Translations under genes and position numbers: made by a program
From: Arctopsyche grandis
Taxonomy: Eukaryota; Arthropoda; Insecta; Trichoptera; Hydropsychidae
NCBI RefSeq assembly: GCF_051622035.1
Contig: NC_135356.1
Coordinates: forward strand, 25,264,839-25,328,838
Direction: 5' to 3'
DNA: 64,000 nt
In this document: in pieces, positions 51,835 through 64,000 of the stretch
Position numbering within the stretch: position 1 is the stretch's first letter
How the letters are laid out: every line of letters begins with the position of its first letter
Notes under the pieces: generated by a model
What the model saw: the letters and a program-made list of their open reading frames with translations, nothing else
Told to the model about the DNA's origin: nothing
Database searches by the model: none

Positions 51835-52429
51835 TCATATGAGTCAATCAAGCATTATATATTTTATATAACTAACCAATAAAGAATTATCATTGTTGAA
51901 TATTTACAATAATTCATTTTTATTATCTACATATAGGTACATACATATATGTATGCACATTTATTCATTCATCAACGATAACAAATTTTAATCTACCCGA
52001 CGGCATTCGAATATTTTATGTGTGTTTATATATTTATTTTTATTTTATTTAAAAAGGCTCACCAACAATGTACATACATTACACAATATATTCTGTACAC
52101 ATTTATGATTCTGGTATATATGTACATCACTTATATTATATGTAGGTGCGCACAACATTATTTAAGTATATTACAAATTATTTTTAAATATGTATGTACA
52201 TACATACTACGGATACCCAAGTATCAATGATTTTTATGAGATATTTAGACCTCGATAATACATTCATTCATAATAATACATTCCAATTACACGAGGAATT
52301 TATTTAATTAATATTAAATTTAAAATATTTTCAACAATGATTTTACTAAGATCTTCTATCAATTTTAATTAAAAAACTGACGTCGCTATGTTGTCATTCC
52401 AACAGTTAATGGTTAATGACGACTAATTT

Positions 52430-53344
52430 GGATGTGACCAACCCATGACTTTATCTATGTATTTGAGGAATATAAAAAGGTTACAAAACAAAATTCGATA
52501 TTAAACCGTACAGACACATTCACACATACCGACAGCATTATGAAATACTAATAGCTATGACCACTTTCGATACAAATTGAGCGCAAATGTATGGAAACTT
52601 GCATAAAACAAAAGTTCTACTTCCGTTTGCGGATTTATTACTTAAAATCACTATCAGTATTATACACATTGAACATCAAGAAAATAAAAATAAATGAAAA
52701 AGTCAAAATAAAATAATGATATATTCCGGCTTACGAATTCTGACCAAAACCTTATTAGCTCTAAGTTATACATAAACAATATAAATATAAATTTACAGTT
52801 TGATACGTTAAAGGGTGTGGACAGAATAGTGGTCACAACATTTTTGACCTTTCTAAGAGGAAAAAATCCCACTTTCGGTTTATTAAAATATTTGAAAAAT
52901 ATTGCGTTTAATATTTATAATTTCTATTACACGTCAAAAAACATTCAATCCGATTCGATTATAAGTTTGGGAGATAATTGAATTCAAAAACTTAAAAAAA
53001 AAAAAGAGAACATCTATAAGGGGAGGTACCATTTCCAGTCAACTTAATAATTTGAAAAAAAATTACGTCGTATCGATAAGAATTTCAGTGACCGATACTA
53101 AGTTTTAGTTCTTAGTTTAAGACTAACGGTGTTCAAAAAATTCCCAAAATACACACACACACACACAGACACACCGACAAACACACACATTTTTTTCTAG
53201 ATCATGAAAACGTTATCAATGATCGATTAAGTTCGAATCAGTCAAAATCTGGATTTCGAATCTGTCATATTCTCGAGTTCGAATTTTTGCATGATCACAA
53301 AACTTCGTCCATTATTACTACGTACATACATACATAGATAAAGT
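52430..53344. repeat. 1-kb interspersed family, copy C
   Basis: Same family. Includes a CA-rich tract at 53152-53190 and the right-hand TGATCACAAAACTTC block. Confidence 0.78.
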
Positions 53345-53559
53345 AAAAACGGTTGTATATTATAGCTAATGATTTCAATTTCTCATAAGTTTTTAAAGAT
53401 CGTACAATAAAAGCTAATACCTAAGTACACAAAAGATAAATATGTATGCATTCGTATACCTATGTACATATGTATAGGACCTATAAGACAAAAAAAAAAG
53501 AAAAGATAAGAGCGAGTTCACTCATACGCAAAACAGTAAGCATACACGTCAATCCGTCT

Positions 53560-54560
53560 TACCTACATTTTGCTTACTTTTTTTCCATTTGGTCTGTTGA
53601 TGATTTCAGAACCCATTGTTGACGAGGTCCATTCGGTCCCTTTTCTCGTTCTTACGGTAGCCCTAATCCGGATATTAAGTCCAGAATTCGACTTCTGTAT
53701 TTGCCGCTATCTTTGTTCATCTCTTTTTTTGCCCGGCAACGGCAACACATCGCATTCGCAGAACAAATTAACCGTAATAACAACGGCAGACCGTTTTCTT
53801 TTATCAATTTTTTTTCATTTGGTCACATATGAACATTGAAGTTTCGGTTTCGTCGTTGTCGTTTGATGTCGTTATTATTACAGACAAAGCATTGCAATCG
53901 TCTACCTGCATTTTCCGTCTGAGTTTTCCTTTCTAGCTTAGCATTAGCCGACTTTTTTTTCATCGTCTTATTCAATACGTCAACAAACTTTAAGATCTTC
54001 ATCTTTAAAACTTCCAACCATCAAACTTTAAGATCATCGTCTTACCAATCCAATACGTCTGCATGCTTCAAATGAACGAAAAGTTCACTTGGAAATACTC
54101 GATCAATATTAAATTCCAATGCAAAGTTTGTATTGGAATACGATACAATCGTTGCGAATATTTCCCCATCGTTCCCACCATTCGCTGAAAAGCTTCGGAT
54201 CCTTCAGACTCGGTGTGTATCAGAATGCTATTCGATCGAATAAAATCGAAACAACGTTATTATCGAATTTGAACGACAACAATGGGCTGATCGTTTGCAA
54301 TGTGCAAACGGTTGTTGTTTCAAAACGCTTGTTTATATTGTTCTCGCCGTGGCTCTCGTCAATGGTTAGAAATTTTGCATGAATGGCGTATGTGAATTTT
54401 TCAATAAGGATTGCATTGTTTTACAAATCCATTGGTCGACCATTGCAATTTGTTAATTTTGAGAGTCACTTGAAACAGTGGTCGCGGCCAACAAAGCAAT
54501 GTAACGTTTTCAAGTGTGAGAACGGGTAACGAGTGGTAGTCTAAACACCGCCATTATGGG
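53560..54560. other. GC-richer unassigned stretch
   Basis: Base composition differs from its neighbours. Short direct repeats (AAACTTTAAGATC, CAATACGTC) and CGTTTGCAATGTGCAAACG palindrome at about 54290. Frames are short and unrecognised. Confidence 0.4.
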
Positions 54561-54799
54561 ACACAATGTCACCAACTGAGCTTTCTTCTTTGTAACTAAA
54601 ATGCATTCTAAACGGGGAAAGTCATAATTGCCAGAACCAATATACATACATACATATATGTATATTCTTCATTAATAATTTAAAACGTAGACTCTAATTT
54701 AGTTACTCCAGTTAAAGTTCAGTTTGCTCATTGAATTATTACCATTTGTGATTTAAAATAGTCAACTCATTAAAAATTGTTATTCTTTTCTATATATAC

Positions 54800-55210
54800 T
54801 ACTACCTGTATTACTCGGCTTCGCTCGGGATTTGTAATATAAACCGCTTAAACATGACTAAACTAAAAGTAAACATTTTTTTTAATTTATTTGAATAGTT
54901 TTTTTTTATATAAATTTATTTGAATAATTTTATTTTATATAAATTTATTTGAATACTCAAACATATATAGTAAGTCTCTTATAAAAAAATATATGTATAC
55001 CAGAATCGGTGCCTGCGCCCCCGCGACTACGCCCCCTAGGGCTTCGCCCCCGGCGCGAAGGCGGCTTCACCCTTGGTGCCTTTGCCCCCGGGGACTTCGA
55101 ATTCTTTGAATCGAAAAAAATCGAATCGGCTCCTATGAATCGAAAAAAAAAAATCAAATGTGTCGTCTACGAACGAAGGTTACATACATACATATATACA
55201 TACATACATA
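54800..55210. repeat. interspersed repeat, CGGCTTCGCTCGG family plus minisatellite relative
   Basis: TTACTCGGCTTCGCTCGGGA and TTTGTAAT..AAACCGCTTAAAC recur at 3345-3425 and 61615-61680. A diverged relative of the 41-bp array flank (GGGCTTCGCCCC, ATGAATCGAAAAAAA) follows. Confidence 0.7.
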
Positions 55211-56085
55211 CAAAGTCTCTTTCGAAATTATATATTAGATTAAACGTTTATTTAATTGTCTCAATGCCAAACTTTTAGCCAAAATTTATAAAACATATAT
55301 TAGGCAAAATTTGAATTTGCTTATTCCATTTGGAACCCTTATTAAAAATAAAAAAGACATTTTTGTTTAGAATTACAAAAATGCCTTCCAAACTCAAATC
55401 ACTTTCATATGATATGACACTTTGAGGACGAGAAGAATGAGAGGTGATATAATTAAAGTATTTAAAATTATAAATAACCATTAAAACTGTCCTATGATAA
55501 ACCTCCTAACGTTTGAAAATAACACTCATCTGAGCGGTCATACTATCAAACTCCAAAAATATATTTACTACAAAATAATTAGAAAATCCCACTTTTCAAA
55601 TAGAGTGGTTAAAGTATCCATGAGTCTATCTAATAAATTACTAACTTCGATTAATTATTTATATATAATATATTCTCGTTAATTCTACTCTCGTTAATTC
55701 GGTCAAGTATGACATTTTGGAATTATCATAAAACGTAACTTAGGTAATTATTTTCAAATTAGACGTTAATTAAAGAAGTGACTAATTCTAATTAAACATG
55801 AAATAATAAGTGAACCTTGACTTTAGCGACTGTTCTCAGATTTAAAATACTCCCTATATATTTACAACCCATCGAAATATTAAACACTTAAAAATTATTT
55901 CAGTTAGATGATTTCTATCAAATCCTTATTTTATAATAAAATATTGTCATTTCTCGATCAATTTTCAAATGAAAATCATTGAATCTTCGTGACTTTCCAA
56001 TTATTTTTTCACACATTCGTACTATGTAGTGCAGATTATTACCTTATCATGTGTACTTATGTATGTGTTGTTATTATTTTTATAG

Positions 56086-56198
56086 AGCTGTGATTAGAAT
56101 GAAGAGTGTCCTATACCCATACAACTACGACACAAGAATGGCAGGTGATATATCATCAACTATGTCTCAATCGTCAACCTCTTCAGCACCGTCCTCAA
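56086..56198 (+). CDS. tll: tll first coding exon (start codon 56099)
   Basis: Open exon between TTTTTATAG| and TCAA|GTGAGT, both strong sites. From the ATG at 56099 it encodes [20 protein letters not shown], then a Ser/Thr run ending SSAPSS plus one base. That base (A) joins the GT opening the 63009 exon to make Ser, giving [14 protein letters not shown], as in beetle and fly Tailless. The 13 bases before the ATG are also open, so an upstream start through another exon is possible. The acceptor at 56085 implies an untranslated exon further upstream that I did not find. Confidence 0.78.
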
Positions 56199-59100
56199 GT
56201 GAGTACTCGACACATATTAGCGAATTTTCACATTGCGTGCGAACAATGAATTTACTTGCGCCTGTTTTAAAAATTTCTGCGTAACTATTGGTAAACATTA
56301 TTTTATTTTTCATATACGTTTAAAAAATTTTGTCTTAATAAAATACAATATTGAACGTTTAGTTATTTGGAAGAAACCTCGCATGTAGCGTATTACATTC
56401 AAAATATATTACATATTATTATAAAAAGATATTTCGTTTGATATTTATTTACATTTACGCATAACATATTAATTTGTACATTAGACCAAAGGGAAAAATG
56501 CGAATTTTGGATTTCTAACGATGGACCTAGTGGAAAACTTATCATTCGTCATATCAAGGGAATGTTAAATGAAAAATTTCAACGGTTTTAAACAATTTTC
56601 TGTGCCTTTAACTTCTTGCAATCAATTGCAATCAATTCCTTGGCAAAAATTTAAAAAAAAGTCACCGTTAGGACAGAAACTCCCTTACAAAGGGCGCCAC
56701 GCTCTAGCCGGTCATTTGTCTGGCCGAAGCGGTCTCTTCAGAAAGTCCGTCATTTTTTTCATGTTCAAAAAAAAGGGTGCATGGTATACGGTACATACTC
56801 ACGTACATACTCATTTAATTTGCGCGAACAGGATACAACAGGAACAAGAGGAACAGGCTTTTCCTCCCGTATTCTGCGCGCGGAGGAATACAGGAGGAAA
56901 AGCCTGTTCCTCTTGTTCCTGTTGTATCCTGCTCGCGCAAATTAAGTGAGTATGTACGTAAGTATGTGTACCGTATACCATGCAACCTTTTTTTTTGATC
57001 TTTCAATTTTCGATCTTTGCCTTCCGATATTTGCGTTTTCGGGCGTTTCACATTCGGGCCCGTCACGGAGACGAAAATCATCATATGATGTAATATAAGA
57101 TAAAAAAAATACATTCTATTTTCCAATTGTATTCAAAAGTCGATTTTTCTTCGTACTTCGAACATATGTTACTATTACATATGCAATTTTAGTATAAATT
57201 AAATTTAGTATACGTAAAATGACATATGTACATATATCGCCGCTCTCAGCTTCCCACGCTGATGATGACGAACATCAGAGCTGGTGATGATCACGATGAG
57301 GATGCGTAATTGGCAATGGACACCTGGTGTCGGACAGGTGTATACCATTAGCGGTCGCACACCCTAAACGACTAATCAGTTGTGTTTTATTAGCCCAATT
57401 GGACAACACGCAACCCCTGCCTGTCCCACGAACCGTGAAAACTTCAAACACACTCGTTTTTGTCGCGTTCGCATCTCGAAAAATGTCCCTTTCTATTTCG
57501 CATTATTCAAAATCACGATAGCTTTTTACATAATAACTTTCTTTACGTATTCCTACTATCGATTTTCCTAAATTAAGATCAATATCAATACTATATGTAT
57601 ATTCACACATTGTAATATATTACTAGGTGTTTATTATGTGTACATTGTATATTAAAATGTATGTATATAATTTTATACAAAATTGAATACAACAATCACC
57701 ACAGTTACTGATATTACAGTTACAGTTATTATATCAGTATTACTATTACTGAGAAATACTAATATAATAATTCATACGCTTGAAGAAATCTATAAAGAAG
57801 CTTTATTCCAATTTTTATTTTAATAGATGTAACGGTTTAGAAGTAATGTTTAATAAATACTTTTACGGTTACTTTGCAAAAAATACCCTGACTTTCATAC
57901 ATATAAGAGTTTTCAGATAATTCGAGTGGGCCATAATGAGTTAATAATAAAACATATGCACTTATACATTTTTTAGTTCACACACTGTTATCTATAAATA
58001 TCTAATGTATGTACTGAAAACAAATGCGTGTAAATTGTATACCGACAGAAACATCGTTTATCCAGCAGTAAATATTGTTCAGTTTTATTTCATAATACAA
58101 ATGTAGATCTAAAATAACCCCCATGTACATATTATACAACATTCTCGGTTGAGCTAAAATTAAAAAAAAAAAACAAACGTTCAAGATTTTCGTAAACATT
58201 AATTGTTTTCGCTATTTTCTTCTGGTGGCTGAGATGATTTCATAATGTGAAAAGTTATATTAGGACAACTTCCCACTCCGTAATTCGTTATTTTTAATTG
58301 GATCCAAAAAAATTGCGAGGCCGTTACCTTATATAAATATTAATTTAATATTATATGAACGGTGCTAAAAATATTCGCCAACGATGCTTCAAAATGTTTC
58401 AGATTGTTTACAATACGTTTATTTAATTTAAAAATATAATAATTGATTCGCGCACAATGACGCATAAACGCCCCTCAGTTACGTACGACCCCTTCACCAC
58501 CATATTGTTAATGCGTCTTTTGTTGAGATGAACAATTGATTTTTAAATCATATAATTCATAGAATCATATCAGAACTTAGGATCGTTTCGTTTTTTTCGT
58601 CTTCTTGTCTTGCTTTTATTTACCAGATACATATATATGTACCAATGAATAATTCACAACAGTTGATTTGTATATTAGATAGTTTTATCACAAAGCCCAC
58701 TCAGTTCTGGAAAAATTGAATCCAATCTTTAGTTCTCCTAATATATTAGTTGCCCGTCATTAAATCGAAATATGTAATGTACTTGTACATTTTAAGTACA
58801 TACCTATACATAAGACTTAGACTAAGCAACTTGATGTTATCTAATCTATTCAATTGGACTCATTTTAATAATCAATTTGTGTTAAACATATACATAGCTA
58901 GAGGCACTAGGACAAACCCTACAACGGACATGCAAAAAGCTTTCTCTCAATTTGATTTTTAAAAATCTTTTGTTTCGTCGTTACAAATTATTAGCAGTAT
59001 AAAAAATCTTAAAGTTTCAATCATTAGTTTAATGATATTTTGAATCTTGTATTTGTATCTTGTTCTGTTTTGGCTTATCTAATGGTTTTTTTTTTATTTT

Positions 59101-62100
59101 TAAATGCTTTTTATTATTACGAAATTATGTTCACAATACATCTTATATCTATTTTAATAGCTACTGATCTACTGATCATTTTCTATTTTGCAATTTAATT
59201 TAATTTGGTTATTAATCATAGTATTATATTATTCCAATGTTAACCTACAGCATAATAGGAAAAAGAGCTCAAAAACCTATTTACAATCCTTAGCTTATCT
59301 AATGGTAAAAAGTTACTGAGATACCACTTTTCTGCCGATTTACATATCTACATATATGTACATACAAATATCTACGCTTTCCCAAACTGTGTTCCTCGTA
59401 AAATGTGAAAGTGTTCTGCAAAAGACGAAAATGCATATTTTGAAAAAAGTTATAATTCAAATCTCGTCTGTAGATATATTTGTAGTTAGGTATATTCGAA
59501 TTTTTTTCACTTAAAGCTCAAGTTTTTATTATTATAGTCGATTACGAGAACCGACATAAAATAATTTCTTTATATTTTGTAATTATTTCTAATTCAACTA
59601 TATAATATAATTCAATACAAGGTCTTTAATAATATTACTGTAAGTTTTGCTGTAGACAATTGCTTTTGTCGTCTAAAAAAAATAAATTTCCATTAATATA
59701 AAATATATACATACGTATTCCATAAATAAATTAATAATATCAACAACTTATGTACGTATTTTATATTAAAATTTTATTAATGTAAATATTTTAAAAAATC
59801 AAAACACGAACTCAAAACTAATAAAAAATAGACACGAACAATGTTGTATTTCTTGACCAAAACTCAATGCAAAACTGAAATAATAAATGTAATTGGCTAT
59901 CGCGGGTTGTGTGGGCGTGAATGCGATAGCATGTACATTTAACTTAAGATAATATTTTATTTTTTATATTCTTATTTCAAAAATATATCAAAGTACTAAT
60001 ATTGTACGCATAAATATAATGTTTTAAAAAAATATATTTCATAATATTTTTTTGTTCCCATAAGTCGTCAAAAAAAAACAAGTCTCTTTTATTTATATGA
60101 TTAAAATTGGAACGCAATTTAAAAAAAAATCGATGCAATTAATTATCCCACAAAGAACTCTCCTCCAATTTCATTTGAGATGATACCGTGCAAAATTGGC
60201 ATTATCGAATATTACATGCTCATCACCTCCATTAATTAATGAACGAGTTAAAAAATTCCCACGATACAACCCCCTGCATTTCGATGATCGATATTGCATC
60301 CACGTGATGGTATTCCCATGAATTCCCATGCAGTTTCCCCGGATCAGAGATGACACGCCATCTCCCCAATTGTGTCGACCGTGAAACAATGGGATCGCTG
60401 ACATCGTGCTAATATACAACCACCACCCCCATAGTTACCCATAAACGGTCTCACATGGCATTAAATAAAAAACACATCGATATATATATATGTATGTATA
60501 TAACTTACATATAATTCATATCCTCGTTTATAACGACTTTTTCAAGGGCTACTCCCTATCCCCATTCACGGAATCTCTCCCTCTCTCCGCCTGTCTCTCT
60601 CTCGTGTGATCTACAAAAGGCATGGAAATGAACAATGGTAGTGATGATGATGGCGATAAAGCCACAGAAAGAATGCGAAGAGAGACGGACGAACAAAAAA
60701 AATTGAATCGCACATTTATAAATTGAAATGTTATTTCTCCACCCCTGTTTCGCCTAAAGAGGAGGGTAAACTTCATGCATGGGCGTGGAAGTCATTGAAA
60801 TCAATGAAACACGAGAAGATTCAATGACGGTGAAACTTACTTACTCACAGGTGTATTAAGACGGGTGTATGAATGGCACAGTACAGAGACGTAGAAGGGT
60901 GAGTAGTGTACGTTTAAAGGTAGGGGGGGGGGTGCCAAACATCAGCATCATCAACGTACTAATTGCATCTTAAGTGTGCATGCTAAAGTCAGAGGTTCTC
61001 AAAAGGGGCACACGTGAAAGAGGTTTAAAATCTCATTGAAGTTTTTCGTGCTTTTGTCTTGCAATTGATGCAACGGTAAGTTTACATTACAAAAACCAAT
61101 ATTTGTATTAAAAAGTACAATATTTTTTAGCTAATGGATACTCTTATCAAATATATAGATATGTGTCTTTTATACTGAGCTGAATCATGATGATAAAATG
61201 ATTAAGAAAATTTTAAATGCTAAGTGAATATGATAAAAATTGATTTAACTACGTCACGGTTGATTGGTCGTCCGTTTTATGAATGGTCTCCTGATGAACA
61301 GTCCTATCGTTGAATGGTTCTTGATGAATAGTCCACATACCTTGTGACGACACTCGTACCACTATTGATAAAATTAAATATTAATGCATATCAATATATG
61401 AGTCATTATATTTGAATATAAGTCCACTTTTTTTCATTTCGAGAAATATCTCAAATGAAAAATTACCTGTAATTAGGGGGGGTCCCAAATATTCGTAAAA
61501 TCAATTATTCGAATATGGAATATGATATTGGTAAAATATTCGAATATACATATTATGTATACTTACATATTGTATTGTAATAATATATACATACTTACCT
61601 ATATAATACTAGTTGTTTTACCCGGCTTCGCTCAGTATTTGTAATGTAAACAGCTTAAACATGGCGAATCTAATAGTAAATATTCTTTTGTTTTTTTAAA
61701 TATTAAAAAGGGGACGACTATATTAGAATGTTGAATATTCTGGACATATCGAATTAAAAGAAGTGATAACAATTTGTGGATAAAGTCAAACAGAAATAGT
61801 GTTTTTGGAACTGAAAATTGGACTTCAAATATAACGGCTCGTATGTATGTATGTATGTATTTTCAACATATAGAATAACGGAAATCATAAAAAATTCTCT
61901 TCCGATATTAAATCTTGCTTGACCGTTGATTTTAGGTTTATGTTAATTTAATTGATTTAAATTTTTTTTATTTTTTGATTTTTAAATGCTTTTTATTATT
62001 ACGAAATTATGTTCACAATACATCTTATATCTATTTTATTAGCTACCGATCTACTGATCATTTTCTATTTTACAATTTAATTTAATTTGGTTAGTAATCA

Positions 62101-63245
62101 TAGTATTACATATATTATTCTAATGTTAATCTACAGCATAATAGGAAAAAGAGCTCAAAAACCTATTTACAATCCTTATAAATGTTCATAATACATCTAA
62201 TACATAATATTAATTAAAGATTCTCTAAAGCAGATTGTGTTTAGGTAATCTGTGTTTATACCCGAAGGGTATAGACATTTTGTTGTAATCACCGAGACTC
62301 TTCACAAGTGTGTTAGTATGGTTATTAGTGATTCTGTTATAGAATCTACAGGTTAGTTTGTTAGTTAGTTAGTCTGTAACAAACGGAATATTATATTGAT
62401 GTAAGATGAACTACGTATGTATGTACATACTTTGATTTCGTCTTTCATATAATTGTGTATTTTTGGTCGACAGCAACGGACGATAGACGCCTAACAACAT
62501 TTCCCAAGACCCTTTATTCAAGCCCACATTGTCGATGATTCTTTCACGGCCCACTTGTCTTCAGCTCAAAAAGGCACAAAGGCAGATTCTTTGCCCGTTT
62601 TATCTGGTGCACATACGTATAAAAACTCATGTTTTCGTTCACGAATAAAGTTCCCTCATGAAGAGGGCAGGAAGTGCGGTGTCTTGTTCACTTTTTTTCT
62701 TTCTCTTCTTTTTATTGACGCATTTTTTTCTAGTATGTAGACCGTTCATCGCTTTTATGCGCCTCTCAAACAATGACCGCGTATGTGCGCTTTTATATAG
62801 TTTGCGTTTTTGTTGCGACGACGGGCGTTATCTTCTGCCGAATCCTGATCTCGGCGTGTGAATGGCGATGATTGACAAGTCTGTTTCGTTGCGCGATATC
62901 GGATTACCAAAAATTGCCGTTGCGACAATGTCGAACATGAGTCCAGCTCATTAAATTGTACATTTGTGTTCTAGCGTGGGCGGTTTTTCTAGCAAGTCCT
63001 TGTTCCAGGTCGCATCCTGTACGACATCCCTTGCAAGGTGTGCCAGGACCACTCCTCCGGCAAACACTACGGCATCTTCGCCTGCGACGGATGCGCAGGA
63101 TTCTTCAAGAGATCGGTGAGACGAAGTCGCCAATACGCCTGCAAGAGCAAACGAGGTGGCACTTGCATCGTAGACAAAACCCACAGGAACCAGTGCAGAG
63201 CGTGCCGCTTGGCTAAGTGCCTCGGCGCTGGAATGAATAAAGATG
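56099..63245 (+). CDS. tll: Tailless nuclear receptor (NR2E2), 5' part of gene, rest outside window
   Basis: Tailless is an orphan nuclear receptor and transcriptional repressor that acts in the nucleus in terminal (head and tail) patterning, brain and optic-lobe formation, and neural stem cells. Two exons are seen: 56086-56198, then 63009-63245, about 111 residues covering the N-terminal tail and the whole DNA-binding domain. The ligand-binding-domain exons and the AVQHERGPR T/A-box extension lie beyond 64000. Intron 1 is 6.8 kb and could hold regulatory DNA. The gene lies about 7.2 kb downstream of the per stop codon on the same strand. The DBD identity is strong; the first-exon link rests on phase and on the SSSRILYD junction. 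Confidence 0.85.
56775..56987. repeat. near-perfect hairpin, arms about 100 bp, loop about 8 nt
   Basis: Left arm 56775-56875 (GGGTGCATGGTATACGGTAC ... CCTCCCGTATTCT) and right arm 56884-56987 are almost exact reverse complements around GCGCGCGG. The repeat continues as single copy to 57065, matching 15400-15600. Confidence 0.88.
59090..59295 (-). repeat. LINE-3'-end-like repeat, short copy
   Basis: TTTTTAAATGCTTTTTATTA through AAAACCTATTTACAATCCTT, nearly identical to 61975-62180. The shared T-rich left edge and different right edges suggest 5'-truncated minus-strand retroelement copies. Confidence 0.65.
61394..61845. mobile_element. ATATGAGCC MITE, copy 4, with insertion
   Basis: Left end ATATATGAGTCATTATA and right end ATATAACGGCTCGTATG enclose the same interior. 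About 250 bp of other repeat DNA, including a CCCGGCTTCGCTC block, is inserted near 61480-61730. Confidence 0.6.
61975..62360 (-). repeat. LINE-3'-end-like repeat, long copy
   Basis: Same left edge as 59090. It extends further, to TCACCGAGACTCTTCAC and beyond, and includes the TATACCCGAAGGGTATA palindrome. It has no frame that I could assign. Confidence 0.65.
63009..63245 (+). CDS. tll: tll DNA-binding-domain exon
   Basis: Encodes a complete NR2E-type two-zinc-finger domain. Finger 1 is [20 protein letters not shown] with P-box [11 protein letters not shown]. Finger 2 holds the cysteines of YACKS, GTCIVD, RNQCRAC and RLAKC, ending GMNKD. All eight zinc-ligand cysteines are present. The Ala of CDGCA in the P-box points to Tailless rather than Dissatisfaction (CDGCS) or Hr51/Hr83. 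Acceptor GTTCCAG|GT and donor GATG|GTTAGT; an in-frame TAG lies just upstream at 62990, so the exon must be spliced. Confidence 0.93.
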
Positions 63246-64000
63246 GTTAGTACTTGGATGTGTCAATTTGTTCTGAAAGACTTTGATCGTTCAATAGTAT
63301 ATGGTAATAATACAGTAAATATATGGTAAAATCAAACTTAAACAATCTGCAGTTGTGAACAGAACTATTTGTTTTAATCTCATTTCTAAACAGTGGCATC
63401 ATTTGGGGGAGGGACTAGATTTGAACGGGTCTATCCACGTTGTTTAATATATTAATATTAATATGAATTAAATACTATTTGCTAGTAATAGGATGGCAAG
63501 AGGAAGAATAAAAAAAAATCGACATTGACAAAGTATTATTAATTTATTTGCATCAATAAAATTAAGACAGTATCCATTATTGTAATGTCATTATTGTAAT
63601 ATCCATTATTGTAAACAACATCATCATATATTGTATATAATAATAACATTATAGTTTTCAACATTTATTTAATGCTAATTCTATATTTTTTAGTTTACAA
63701 AAAACCTTCAATGTATTTTCAGGAGATTATTTTGTACTTTATAAATATGCATTTATACCCAAATCACTTAATAGATTTTTTAAAATTATTTCACTATTAA
63801 TTTTGTTGATAAAAATATTGAAATAAAAAAAATGATTAAAAGAAATAATTAAAATTCATATACATTTTTTATATATGATATTATACACCCCCCCCCCCCC
63901 CCAAAAGTCATTTCTTACTGGTCAAATGCGCCCTGTCAATTGCCCATGTTTCTAAACTAATTAAATTACAATAAATAGTTAGTAGTGGAAATAATCGGCA
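63246..64000 (+). other. tll intron 2, partial
   Basis: AT-rich, with no exon encoding the expected AVQHERGPR continuation. Holds a run of C at 63888-63902. Confidence 0.6.
63888..63902. repeat. poly-C run
   Basis: Fifteen C in tll intron 2. Similar runs occur at 7251-7264, 40254-40266 and G runs at 7695 and 60923. Confidence 0.9.

Larger units (their letters stand above)
48911..56085. other. per-tll intergenic region
   Basis: No protein-coding gene recognised. Listed repeats occupy much of it. GC-richer patches at 50730-51110 and 53560-54560 have no recognisable product. Either could include an untranslated tll exon or an old LTR element, but I see no decisive signal. Confidence 0.55.
56199..63008 (+). 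other. tll intron 1
   Basis: No coding exon seen. It contains a large hairpin (56775), a copy of the repeat that begins with a diverged GACCTAGTGG block (56485), two copies of a LINE-3'-end-like repeat (59090, 61975), an ATATGAGCC MITE with an insertion (61394), and GC-richer patches at 57230-57440, 60160-60430 and 62440-63000 that might be regulatory. Confidence 0.6.

Noticed and set aside
62555..62861. Short frames just upstream of the tll DBD exon as its first exon
   Set aside because: None ends at a donor with the needed phase; the 56086-56198 exon fits in phase and by the SSSRILYD junction.

Overview
This is an AT-rich insect genomic window that carries two recognisable protein-coding genes, both on the + strand and arranged head to tail. 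The first is the circadian clock gene period (per), modelled here as 27 coding exons from 23290 to 48910 (about 1339 residues). The second is the 5' part of the nuclear receptor gene tailless (tll, NR2E2): a first coding exon at 56086-56198, then the DNA-binding-domain exon at 63009-63245, with the remaining exons beyond the window. The host looks like a holometabolous insect outside the higher flies. PER has no Thr-Gly tract and keeps a C-terminal segment like the CRY-binding region of non-Drosophila insect and vertebrate PER. Trichoptera or Lepidoptera would fit, but the species cannot be fixed from the sequence alone.

Layout. From 1 to about 12.4 kb I see no convincing host gene. The region is a mosaic of mobile elements and repeats: a Harbinger-like MITE, a MITE with ATATGAGCCGTTATA ends, a perfect 64-bp inverted repeat, a solo LTR, a 1984-bp hAT-type element with a perfect 8-bp target duplication, and a 41-bp minisatellite of about 21 copies. 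At 12.42-12.57 kb lies a GC-richer patch with a tandem E-box (CACGTG-N6-TACGTG), a TATA-like motif and a good splice donor. It is a candidate per promoter and non-coding first exon. From 12.6 to 23.3 kb would then be per intron 1, which holds LINE and copia remnants.

From 23.3 to 48.9 kb are the per coding exons. In order they encode the Ser/Gly-rich N-terminus and basic NLS, PAS-A (exons 6-8), PAS-B with its C-terminal part (exons 9-10), the per-short region (exon 13), an Ala-Asp-Ile tripeptide repeat (exon 15), and long Ser/Thr/Gln/Asn-rich linkers. The last exons carry the CRY-binding-like segment (exons 24-26). Several introns are inflated by mobile DNA. Intron 16 is about 92 percent a single 4463-bp hAT element with a Tc1 remnant nested inside it, and intron 7 is largely a TA microsatellite.

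From 48.9 to 56.1 kb is intergenic DNA with a non-LTR remnant, a foldback carrying two pieces of a Merlin/IS1016-like transposase, another ATATGAGCC MITE and a third copy of a roughly 1-kb interspersed family. From 56.1 to 63.2 kb is tll with a 6.8-kb first intron that contains a near-perfect hairpin with arms of about 100 bp. PER is the clock feedback repressor and TLL is a transcriptional repressor of head and brain patterning. They are neighbours, and nothing in the sequence shows that they work in one pathway.
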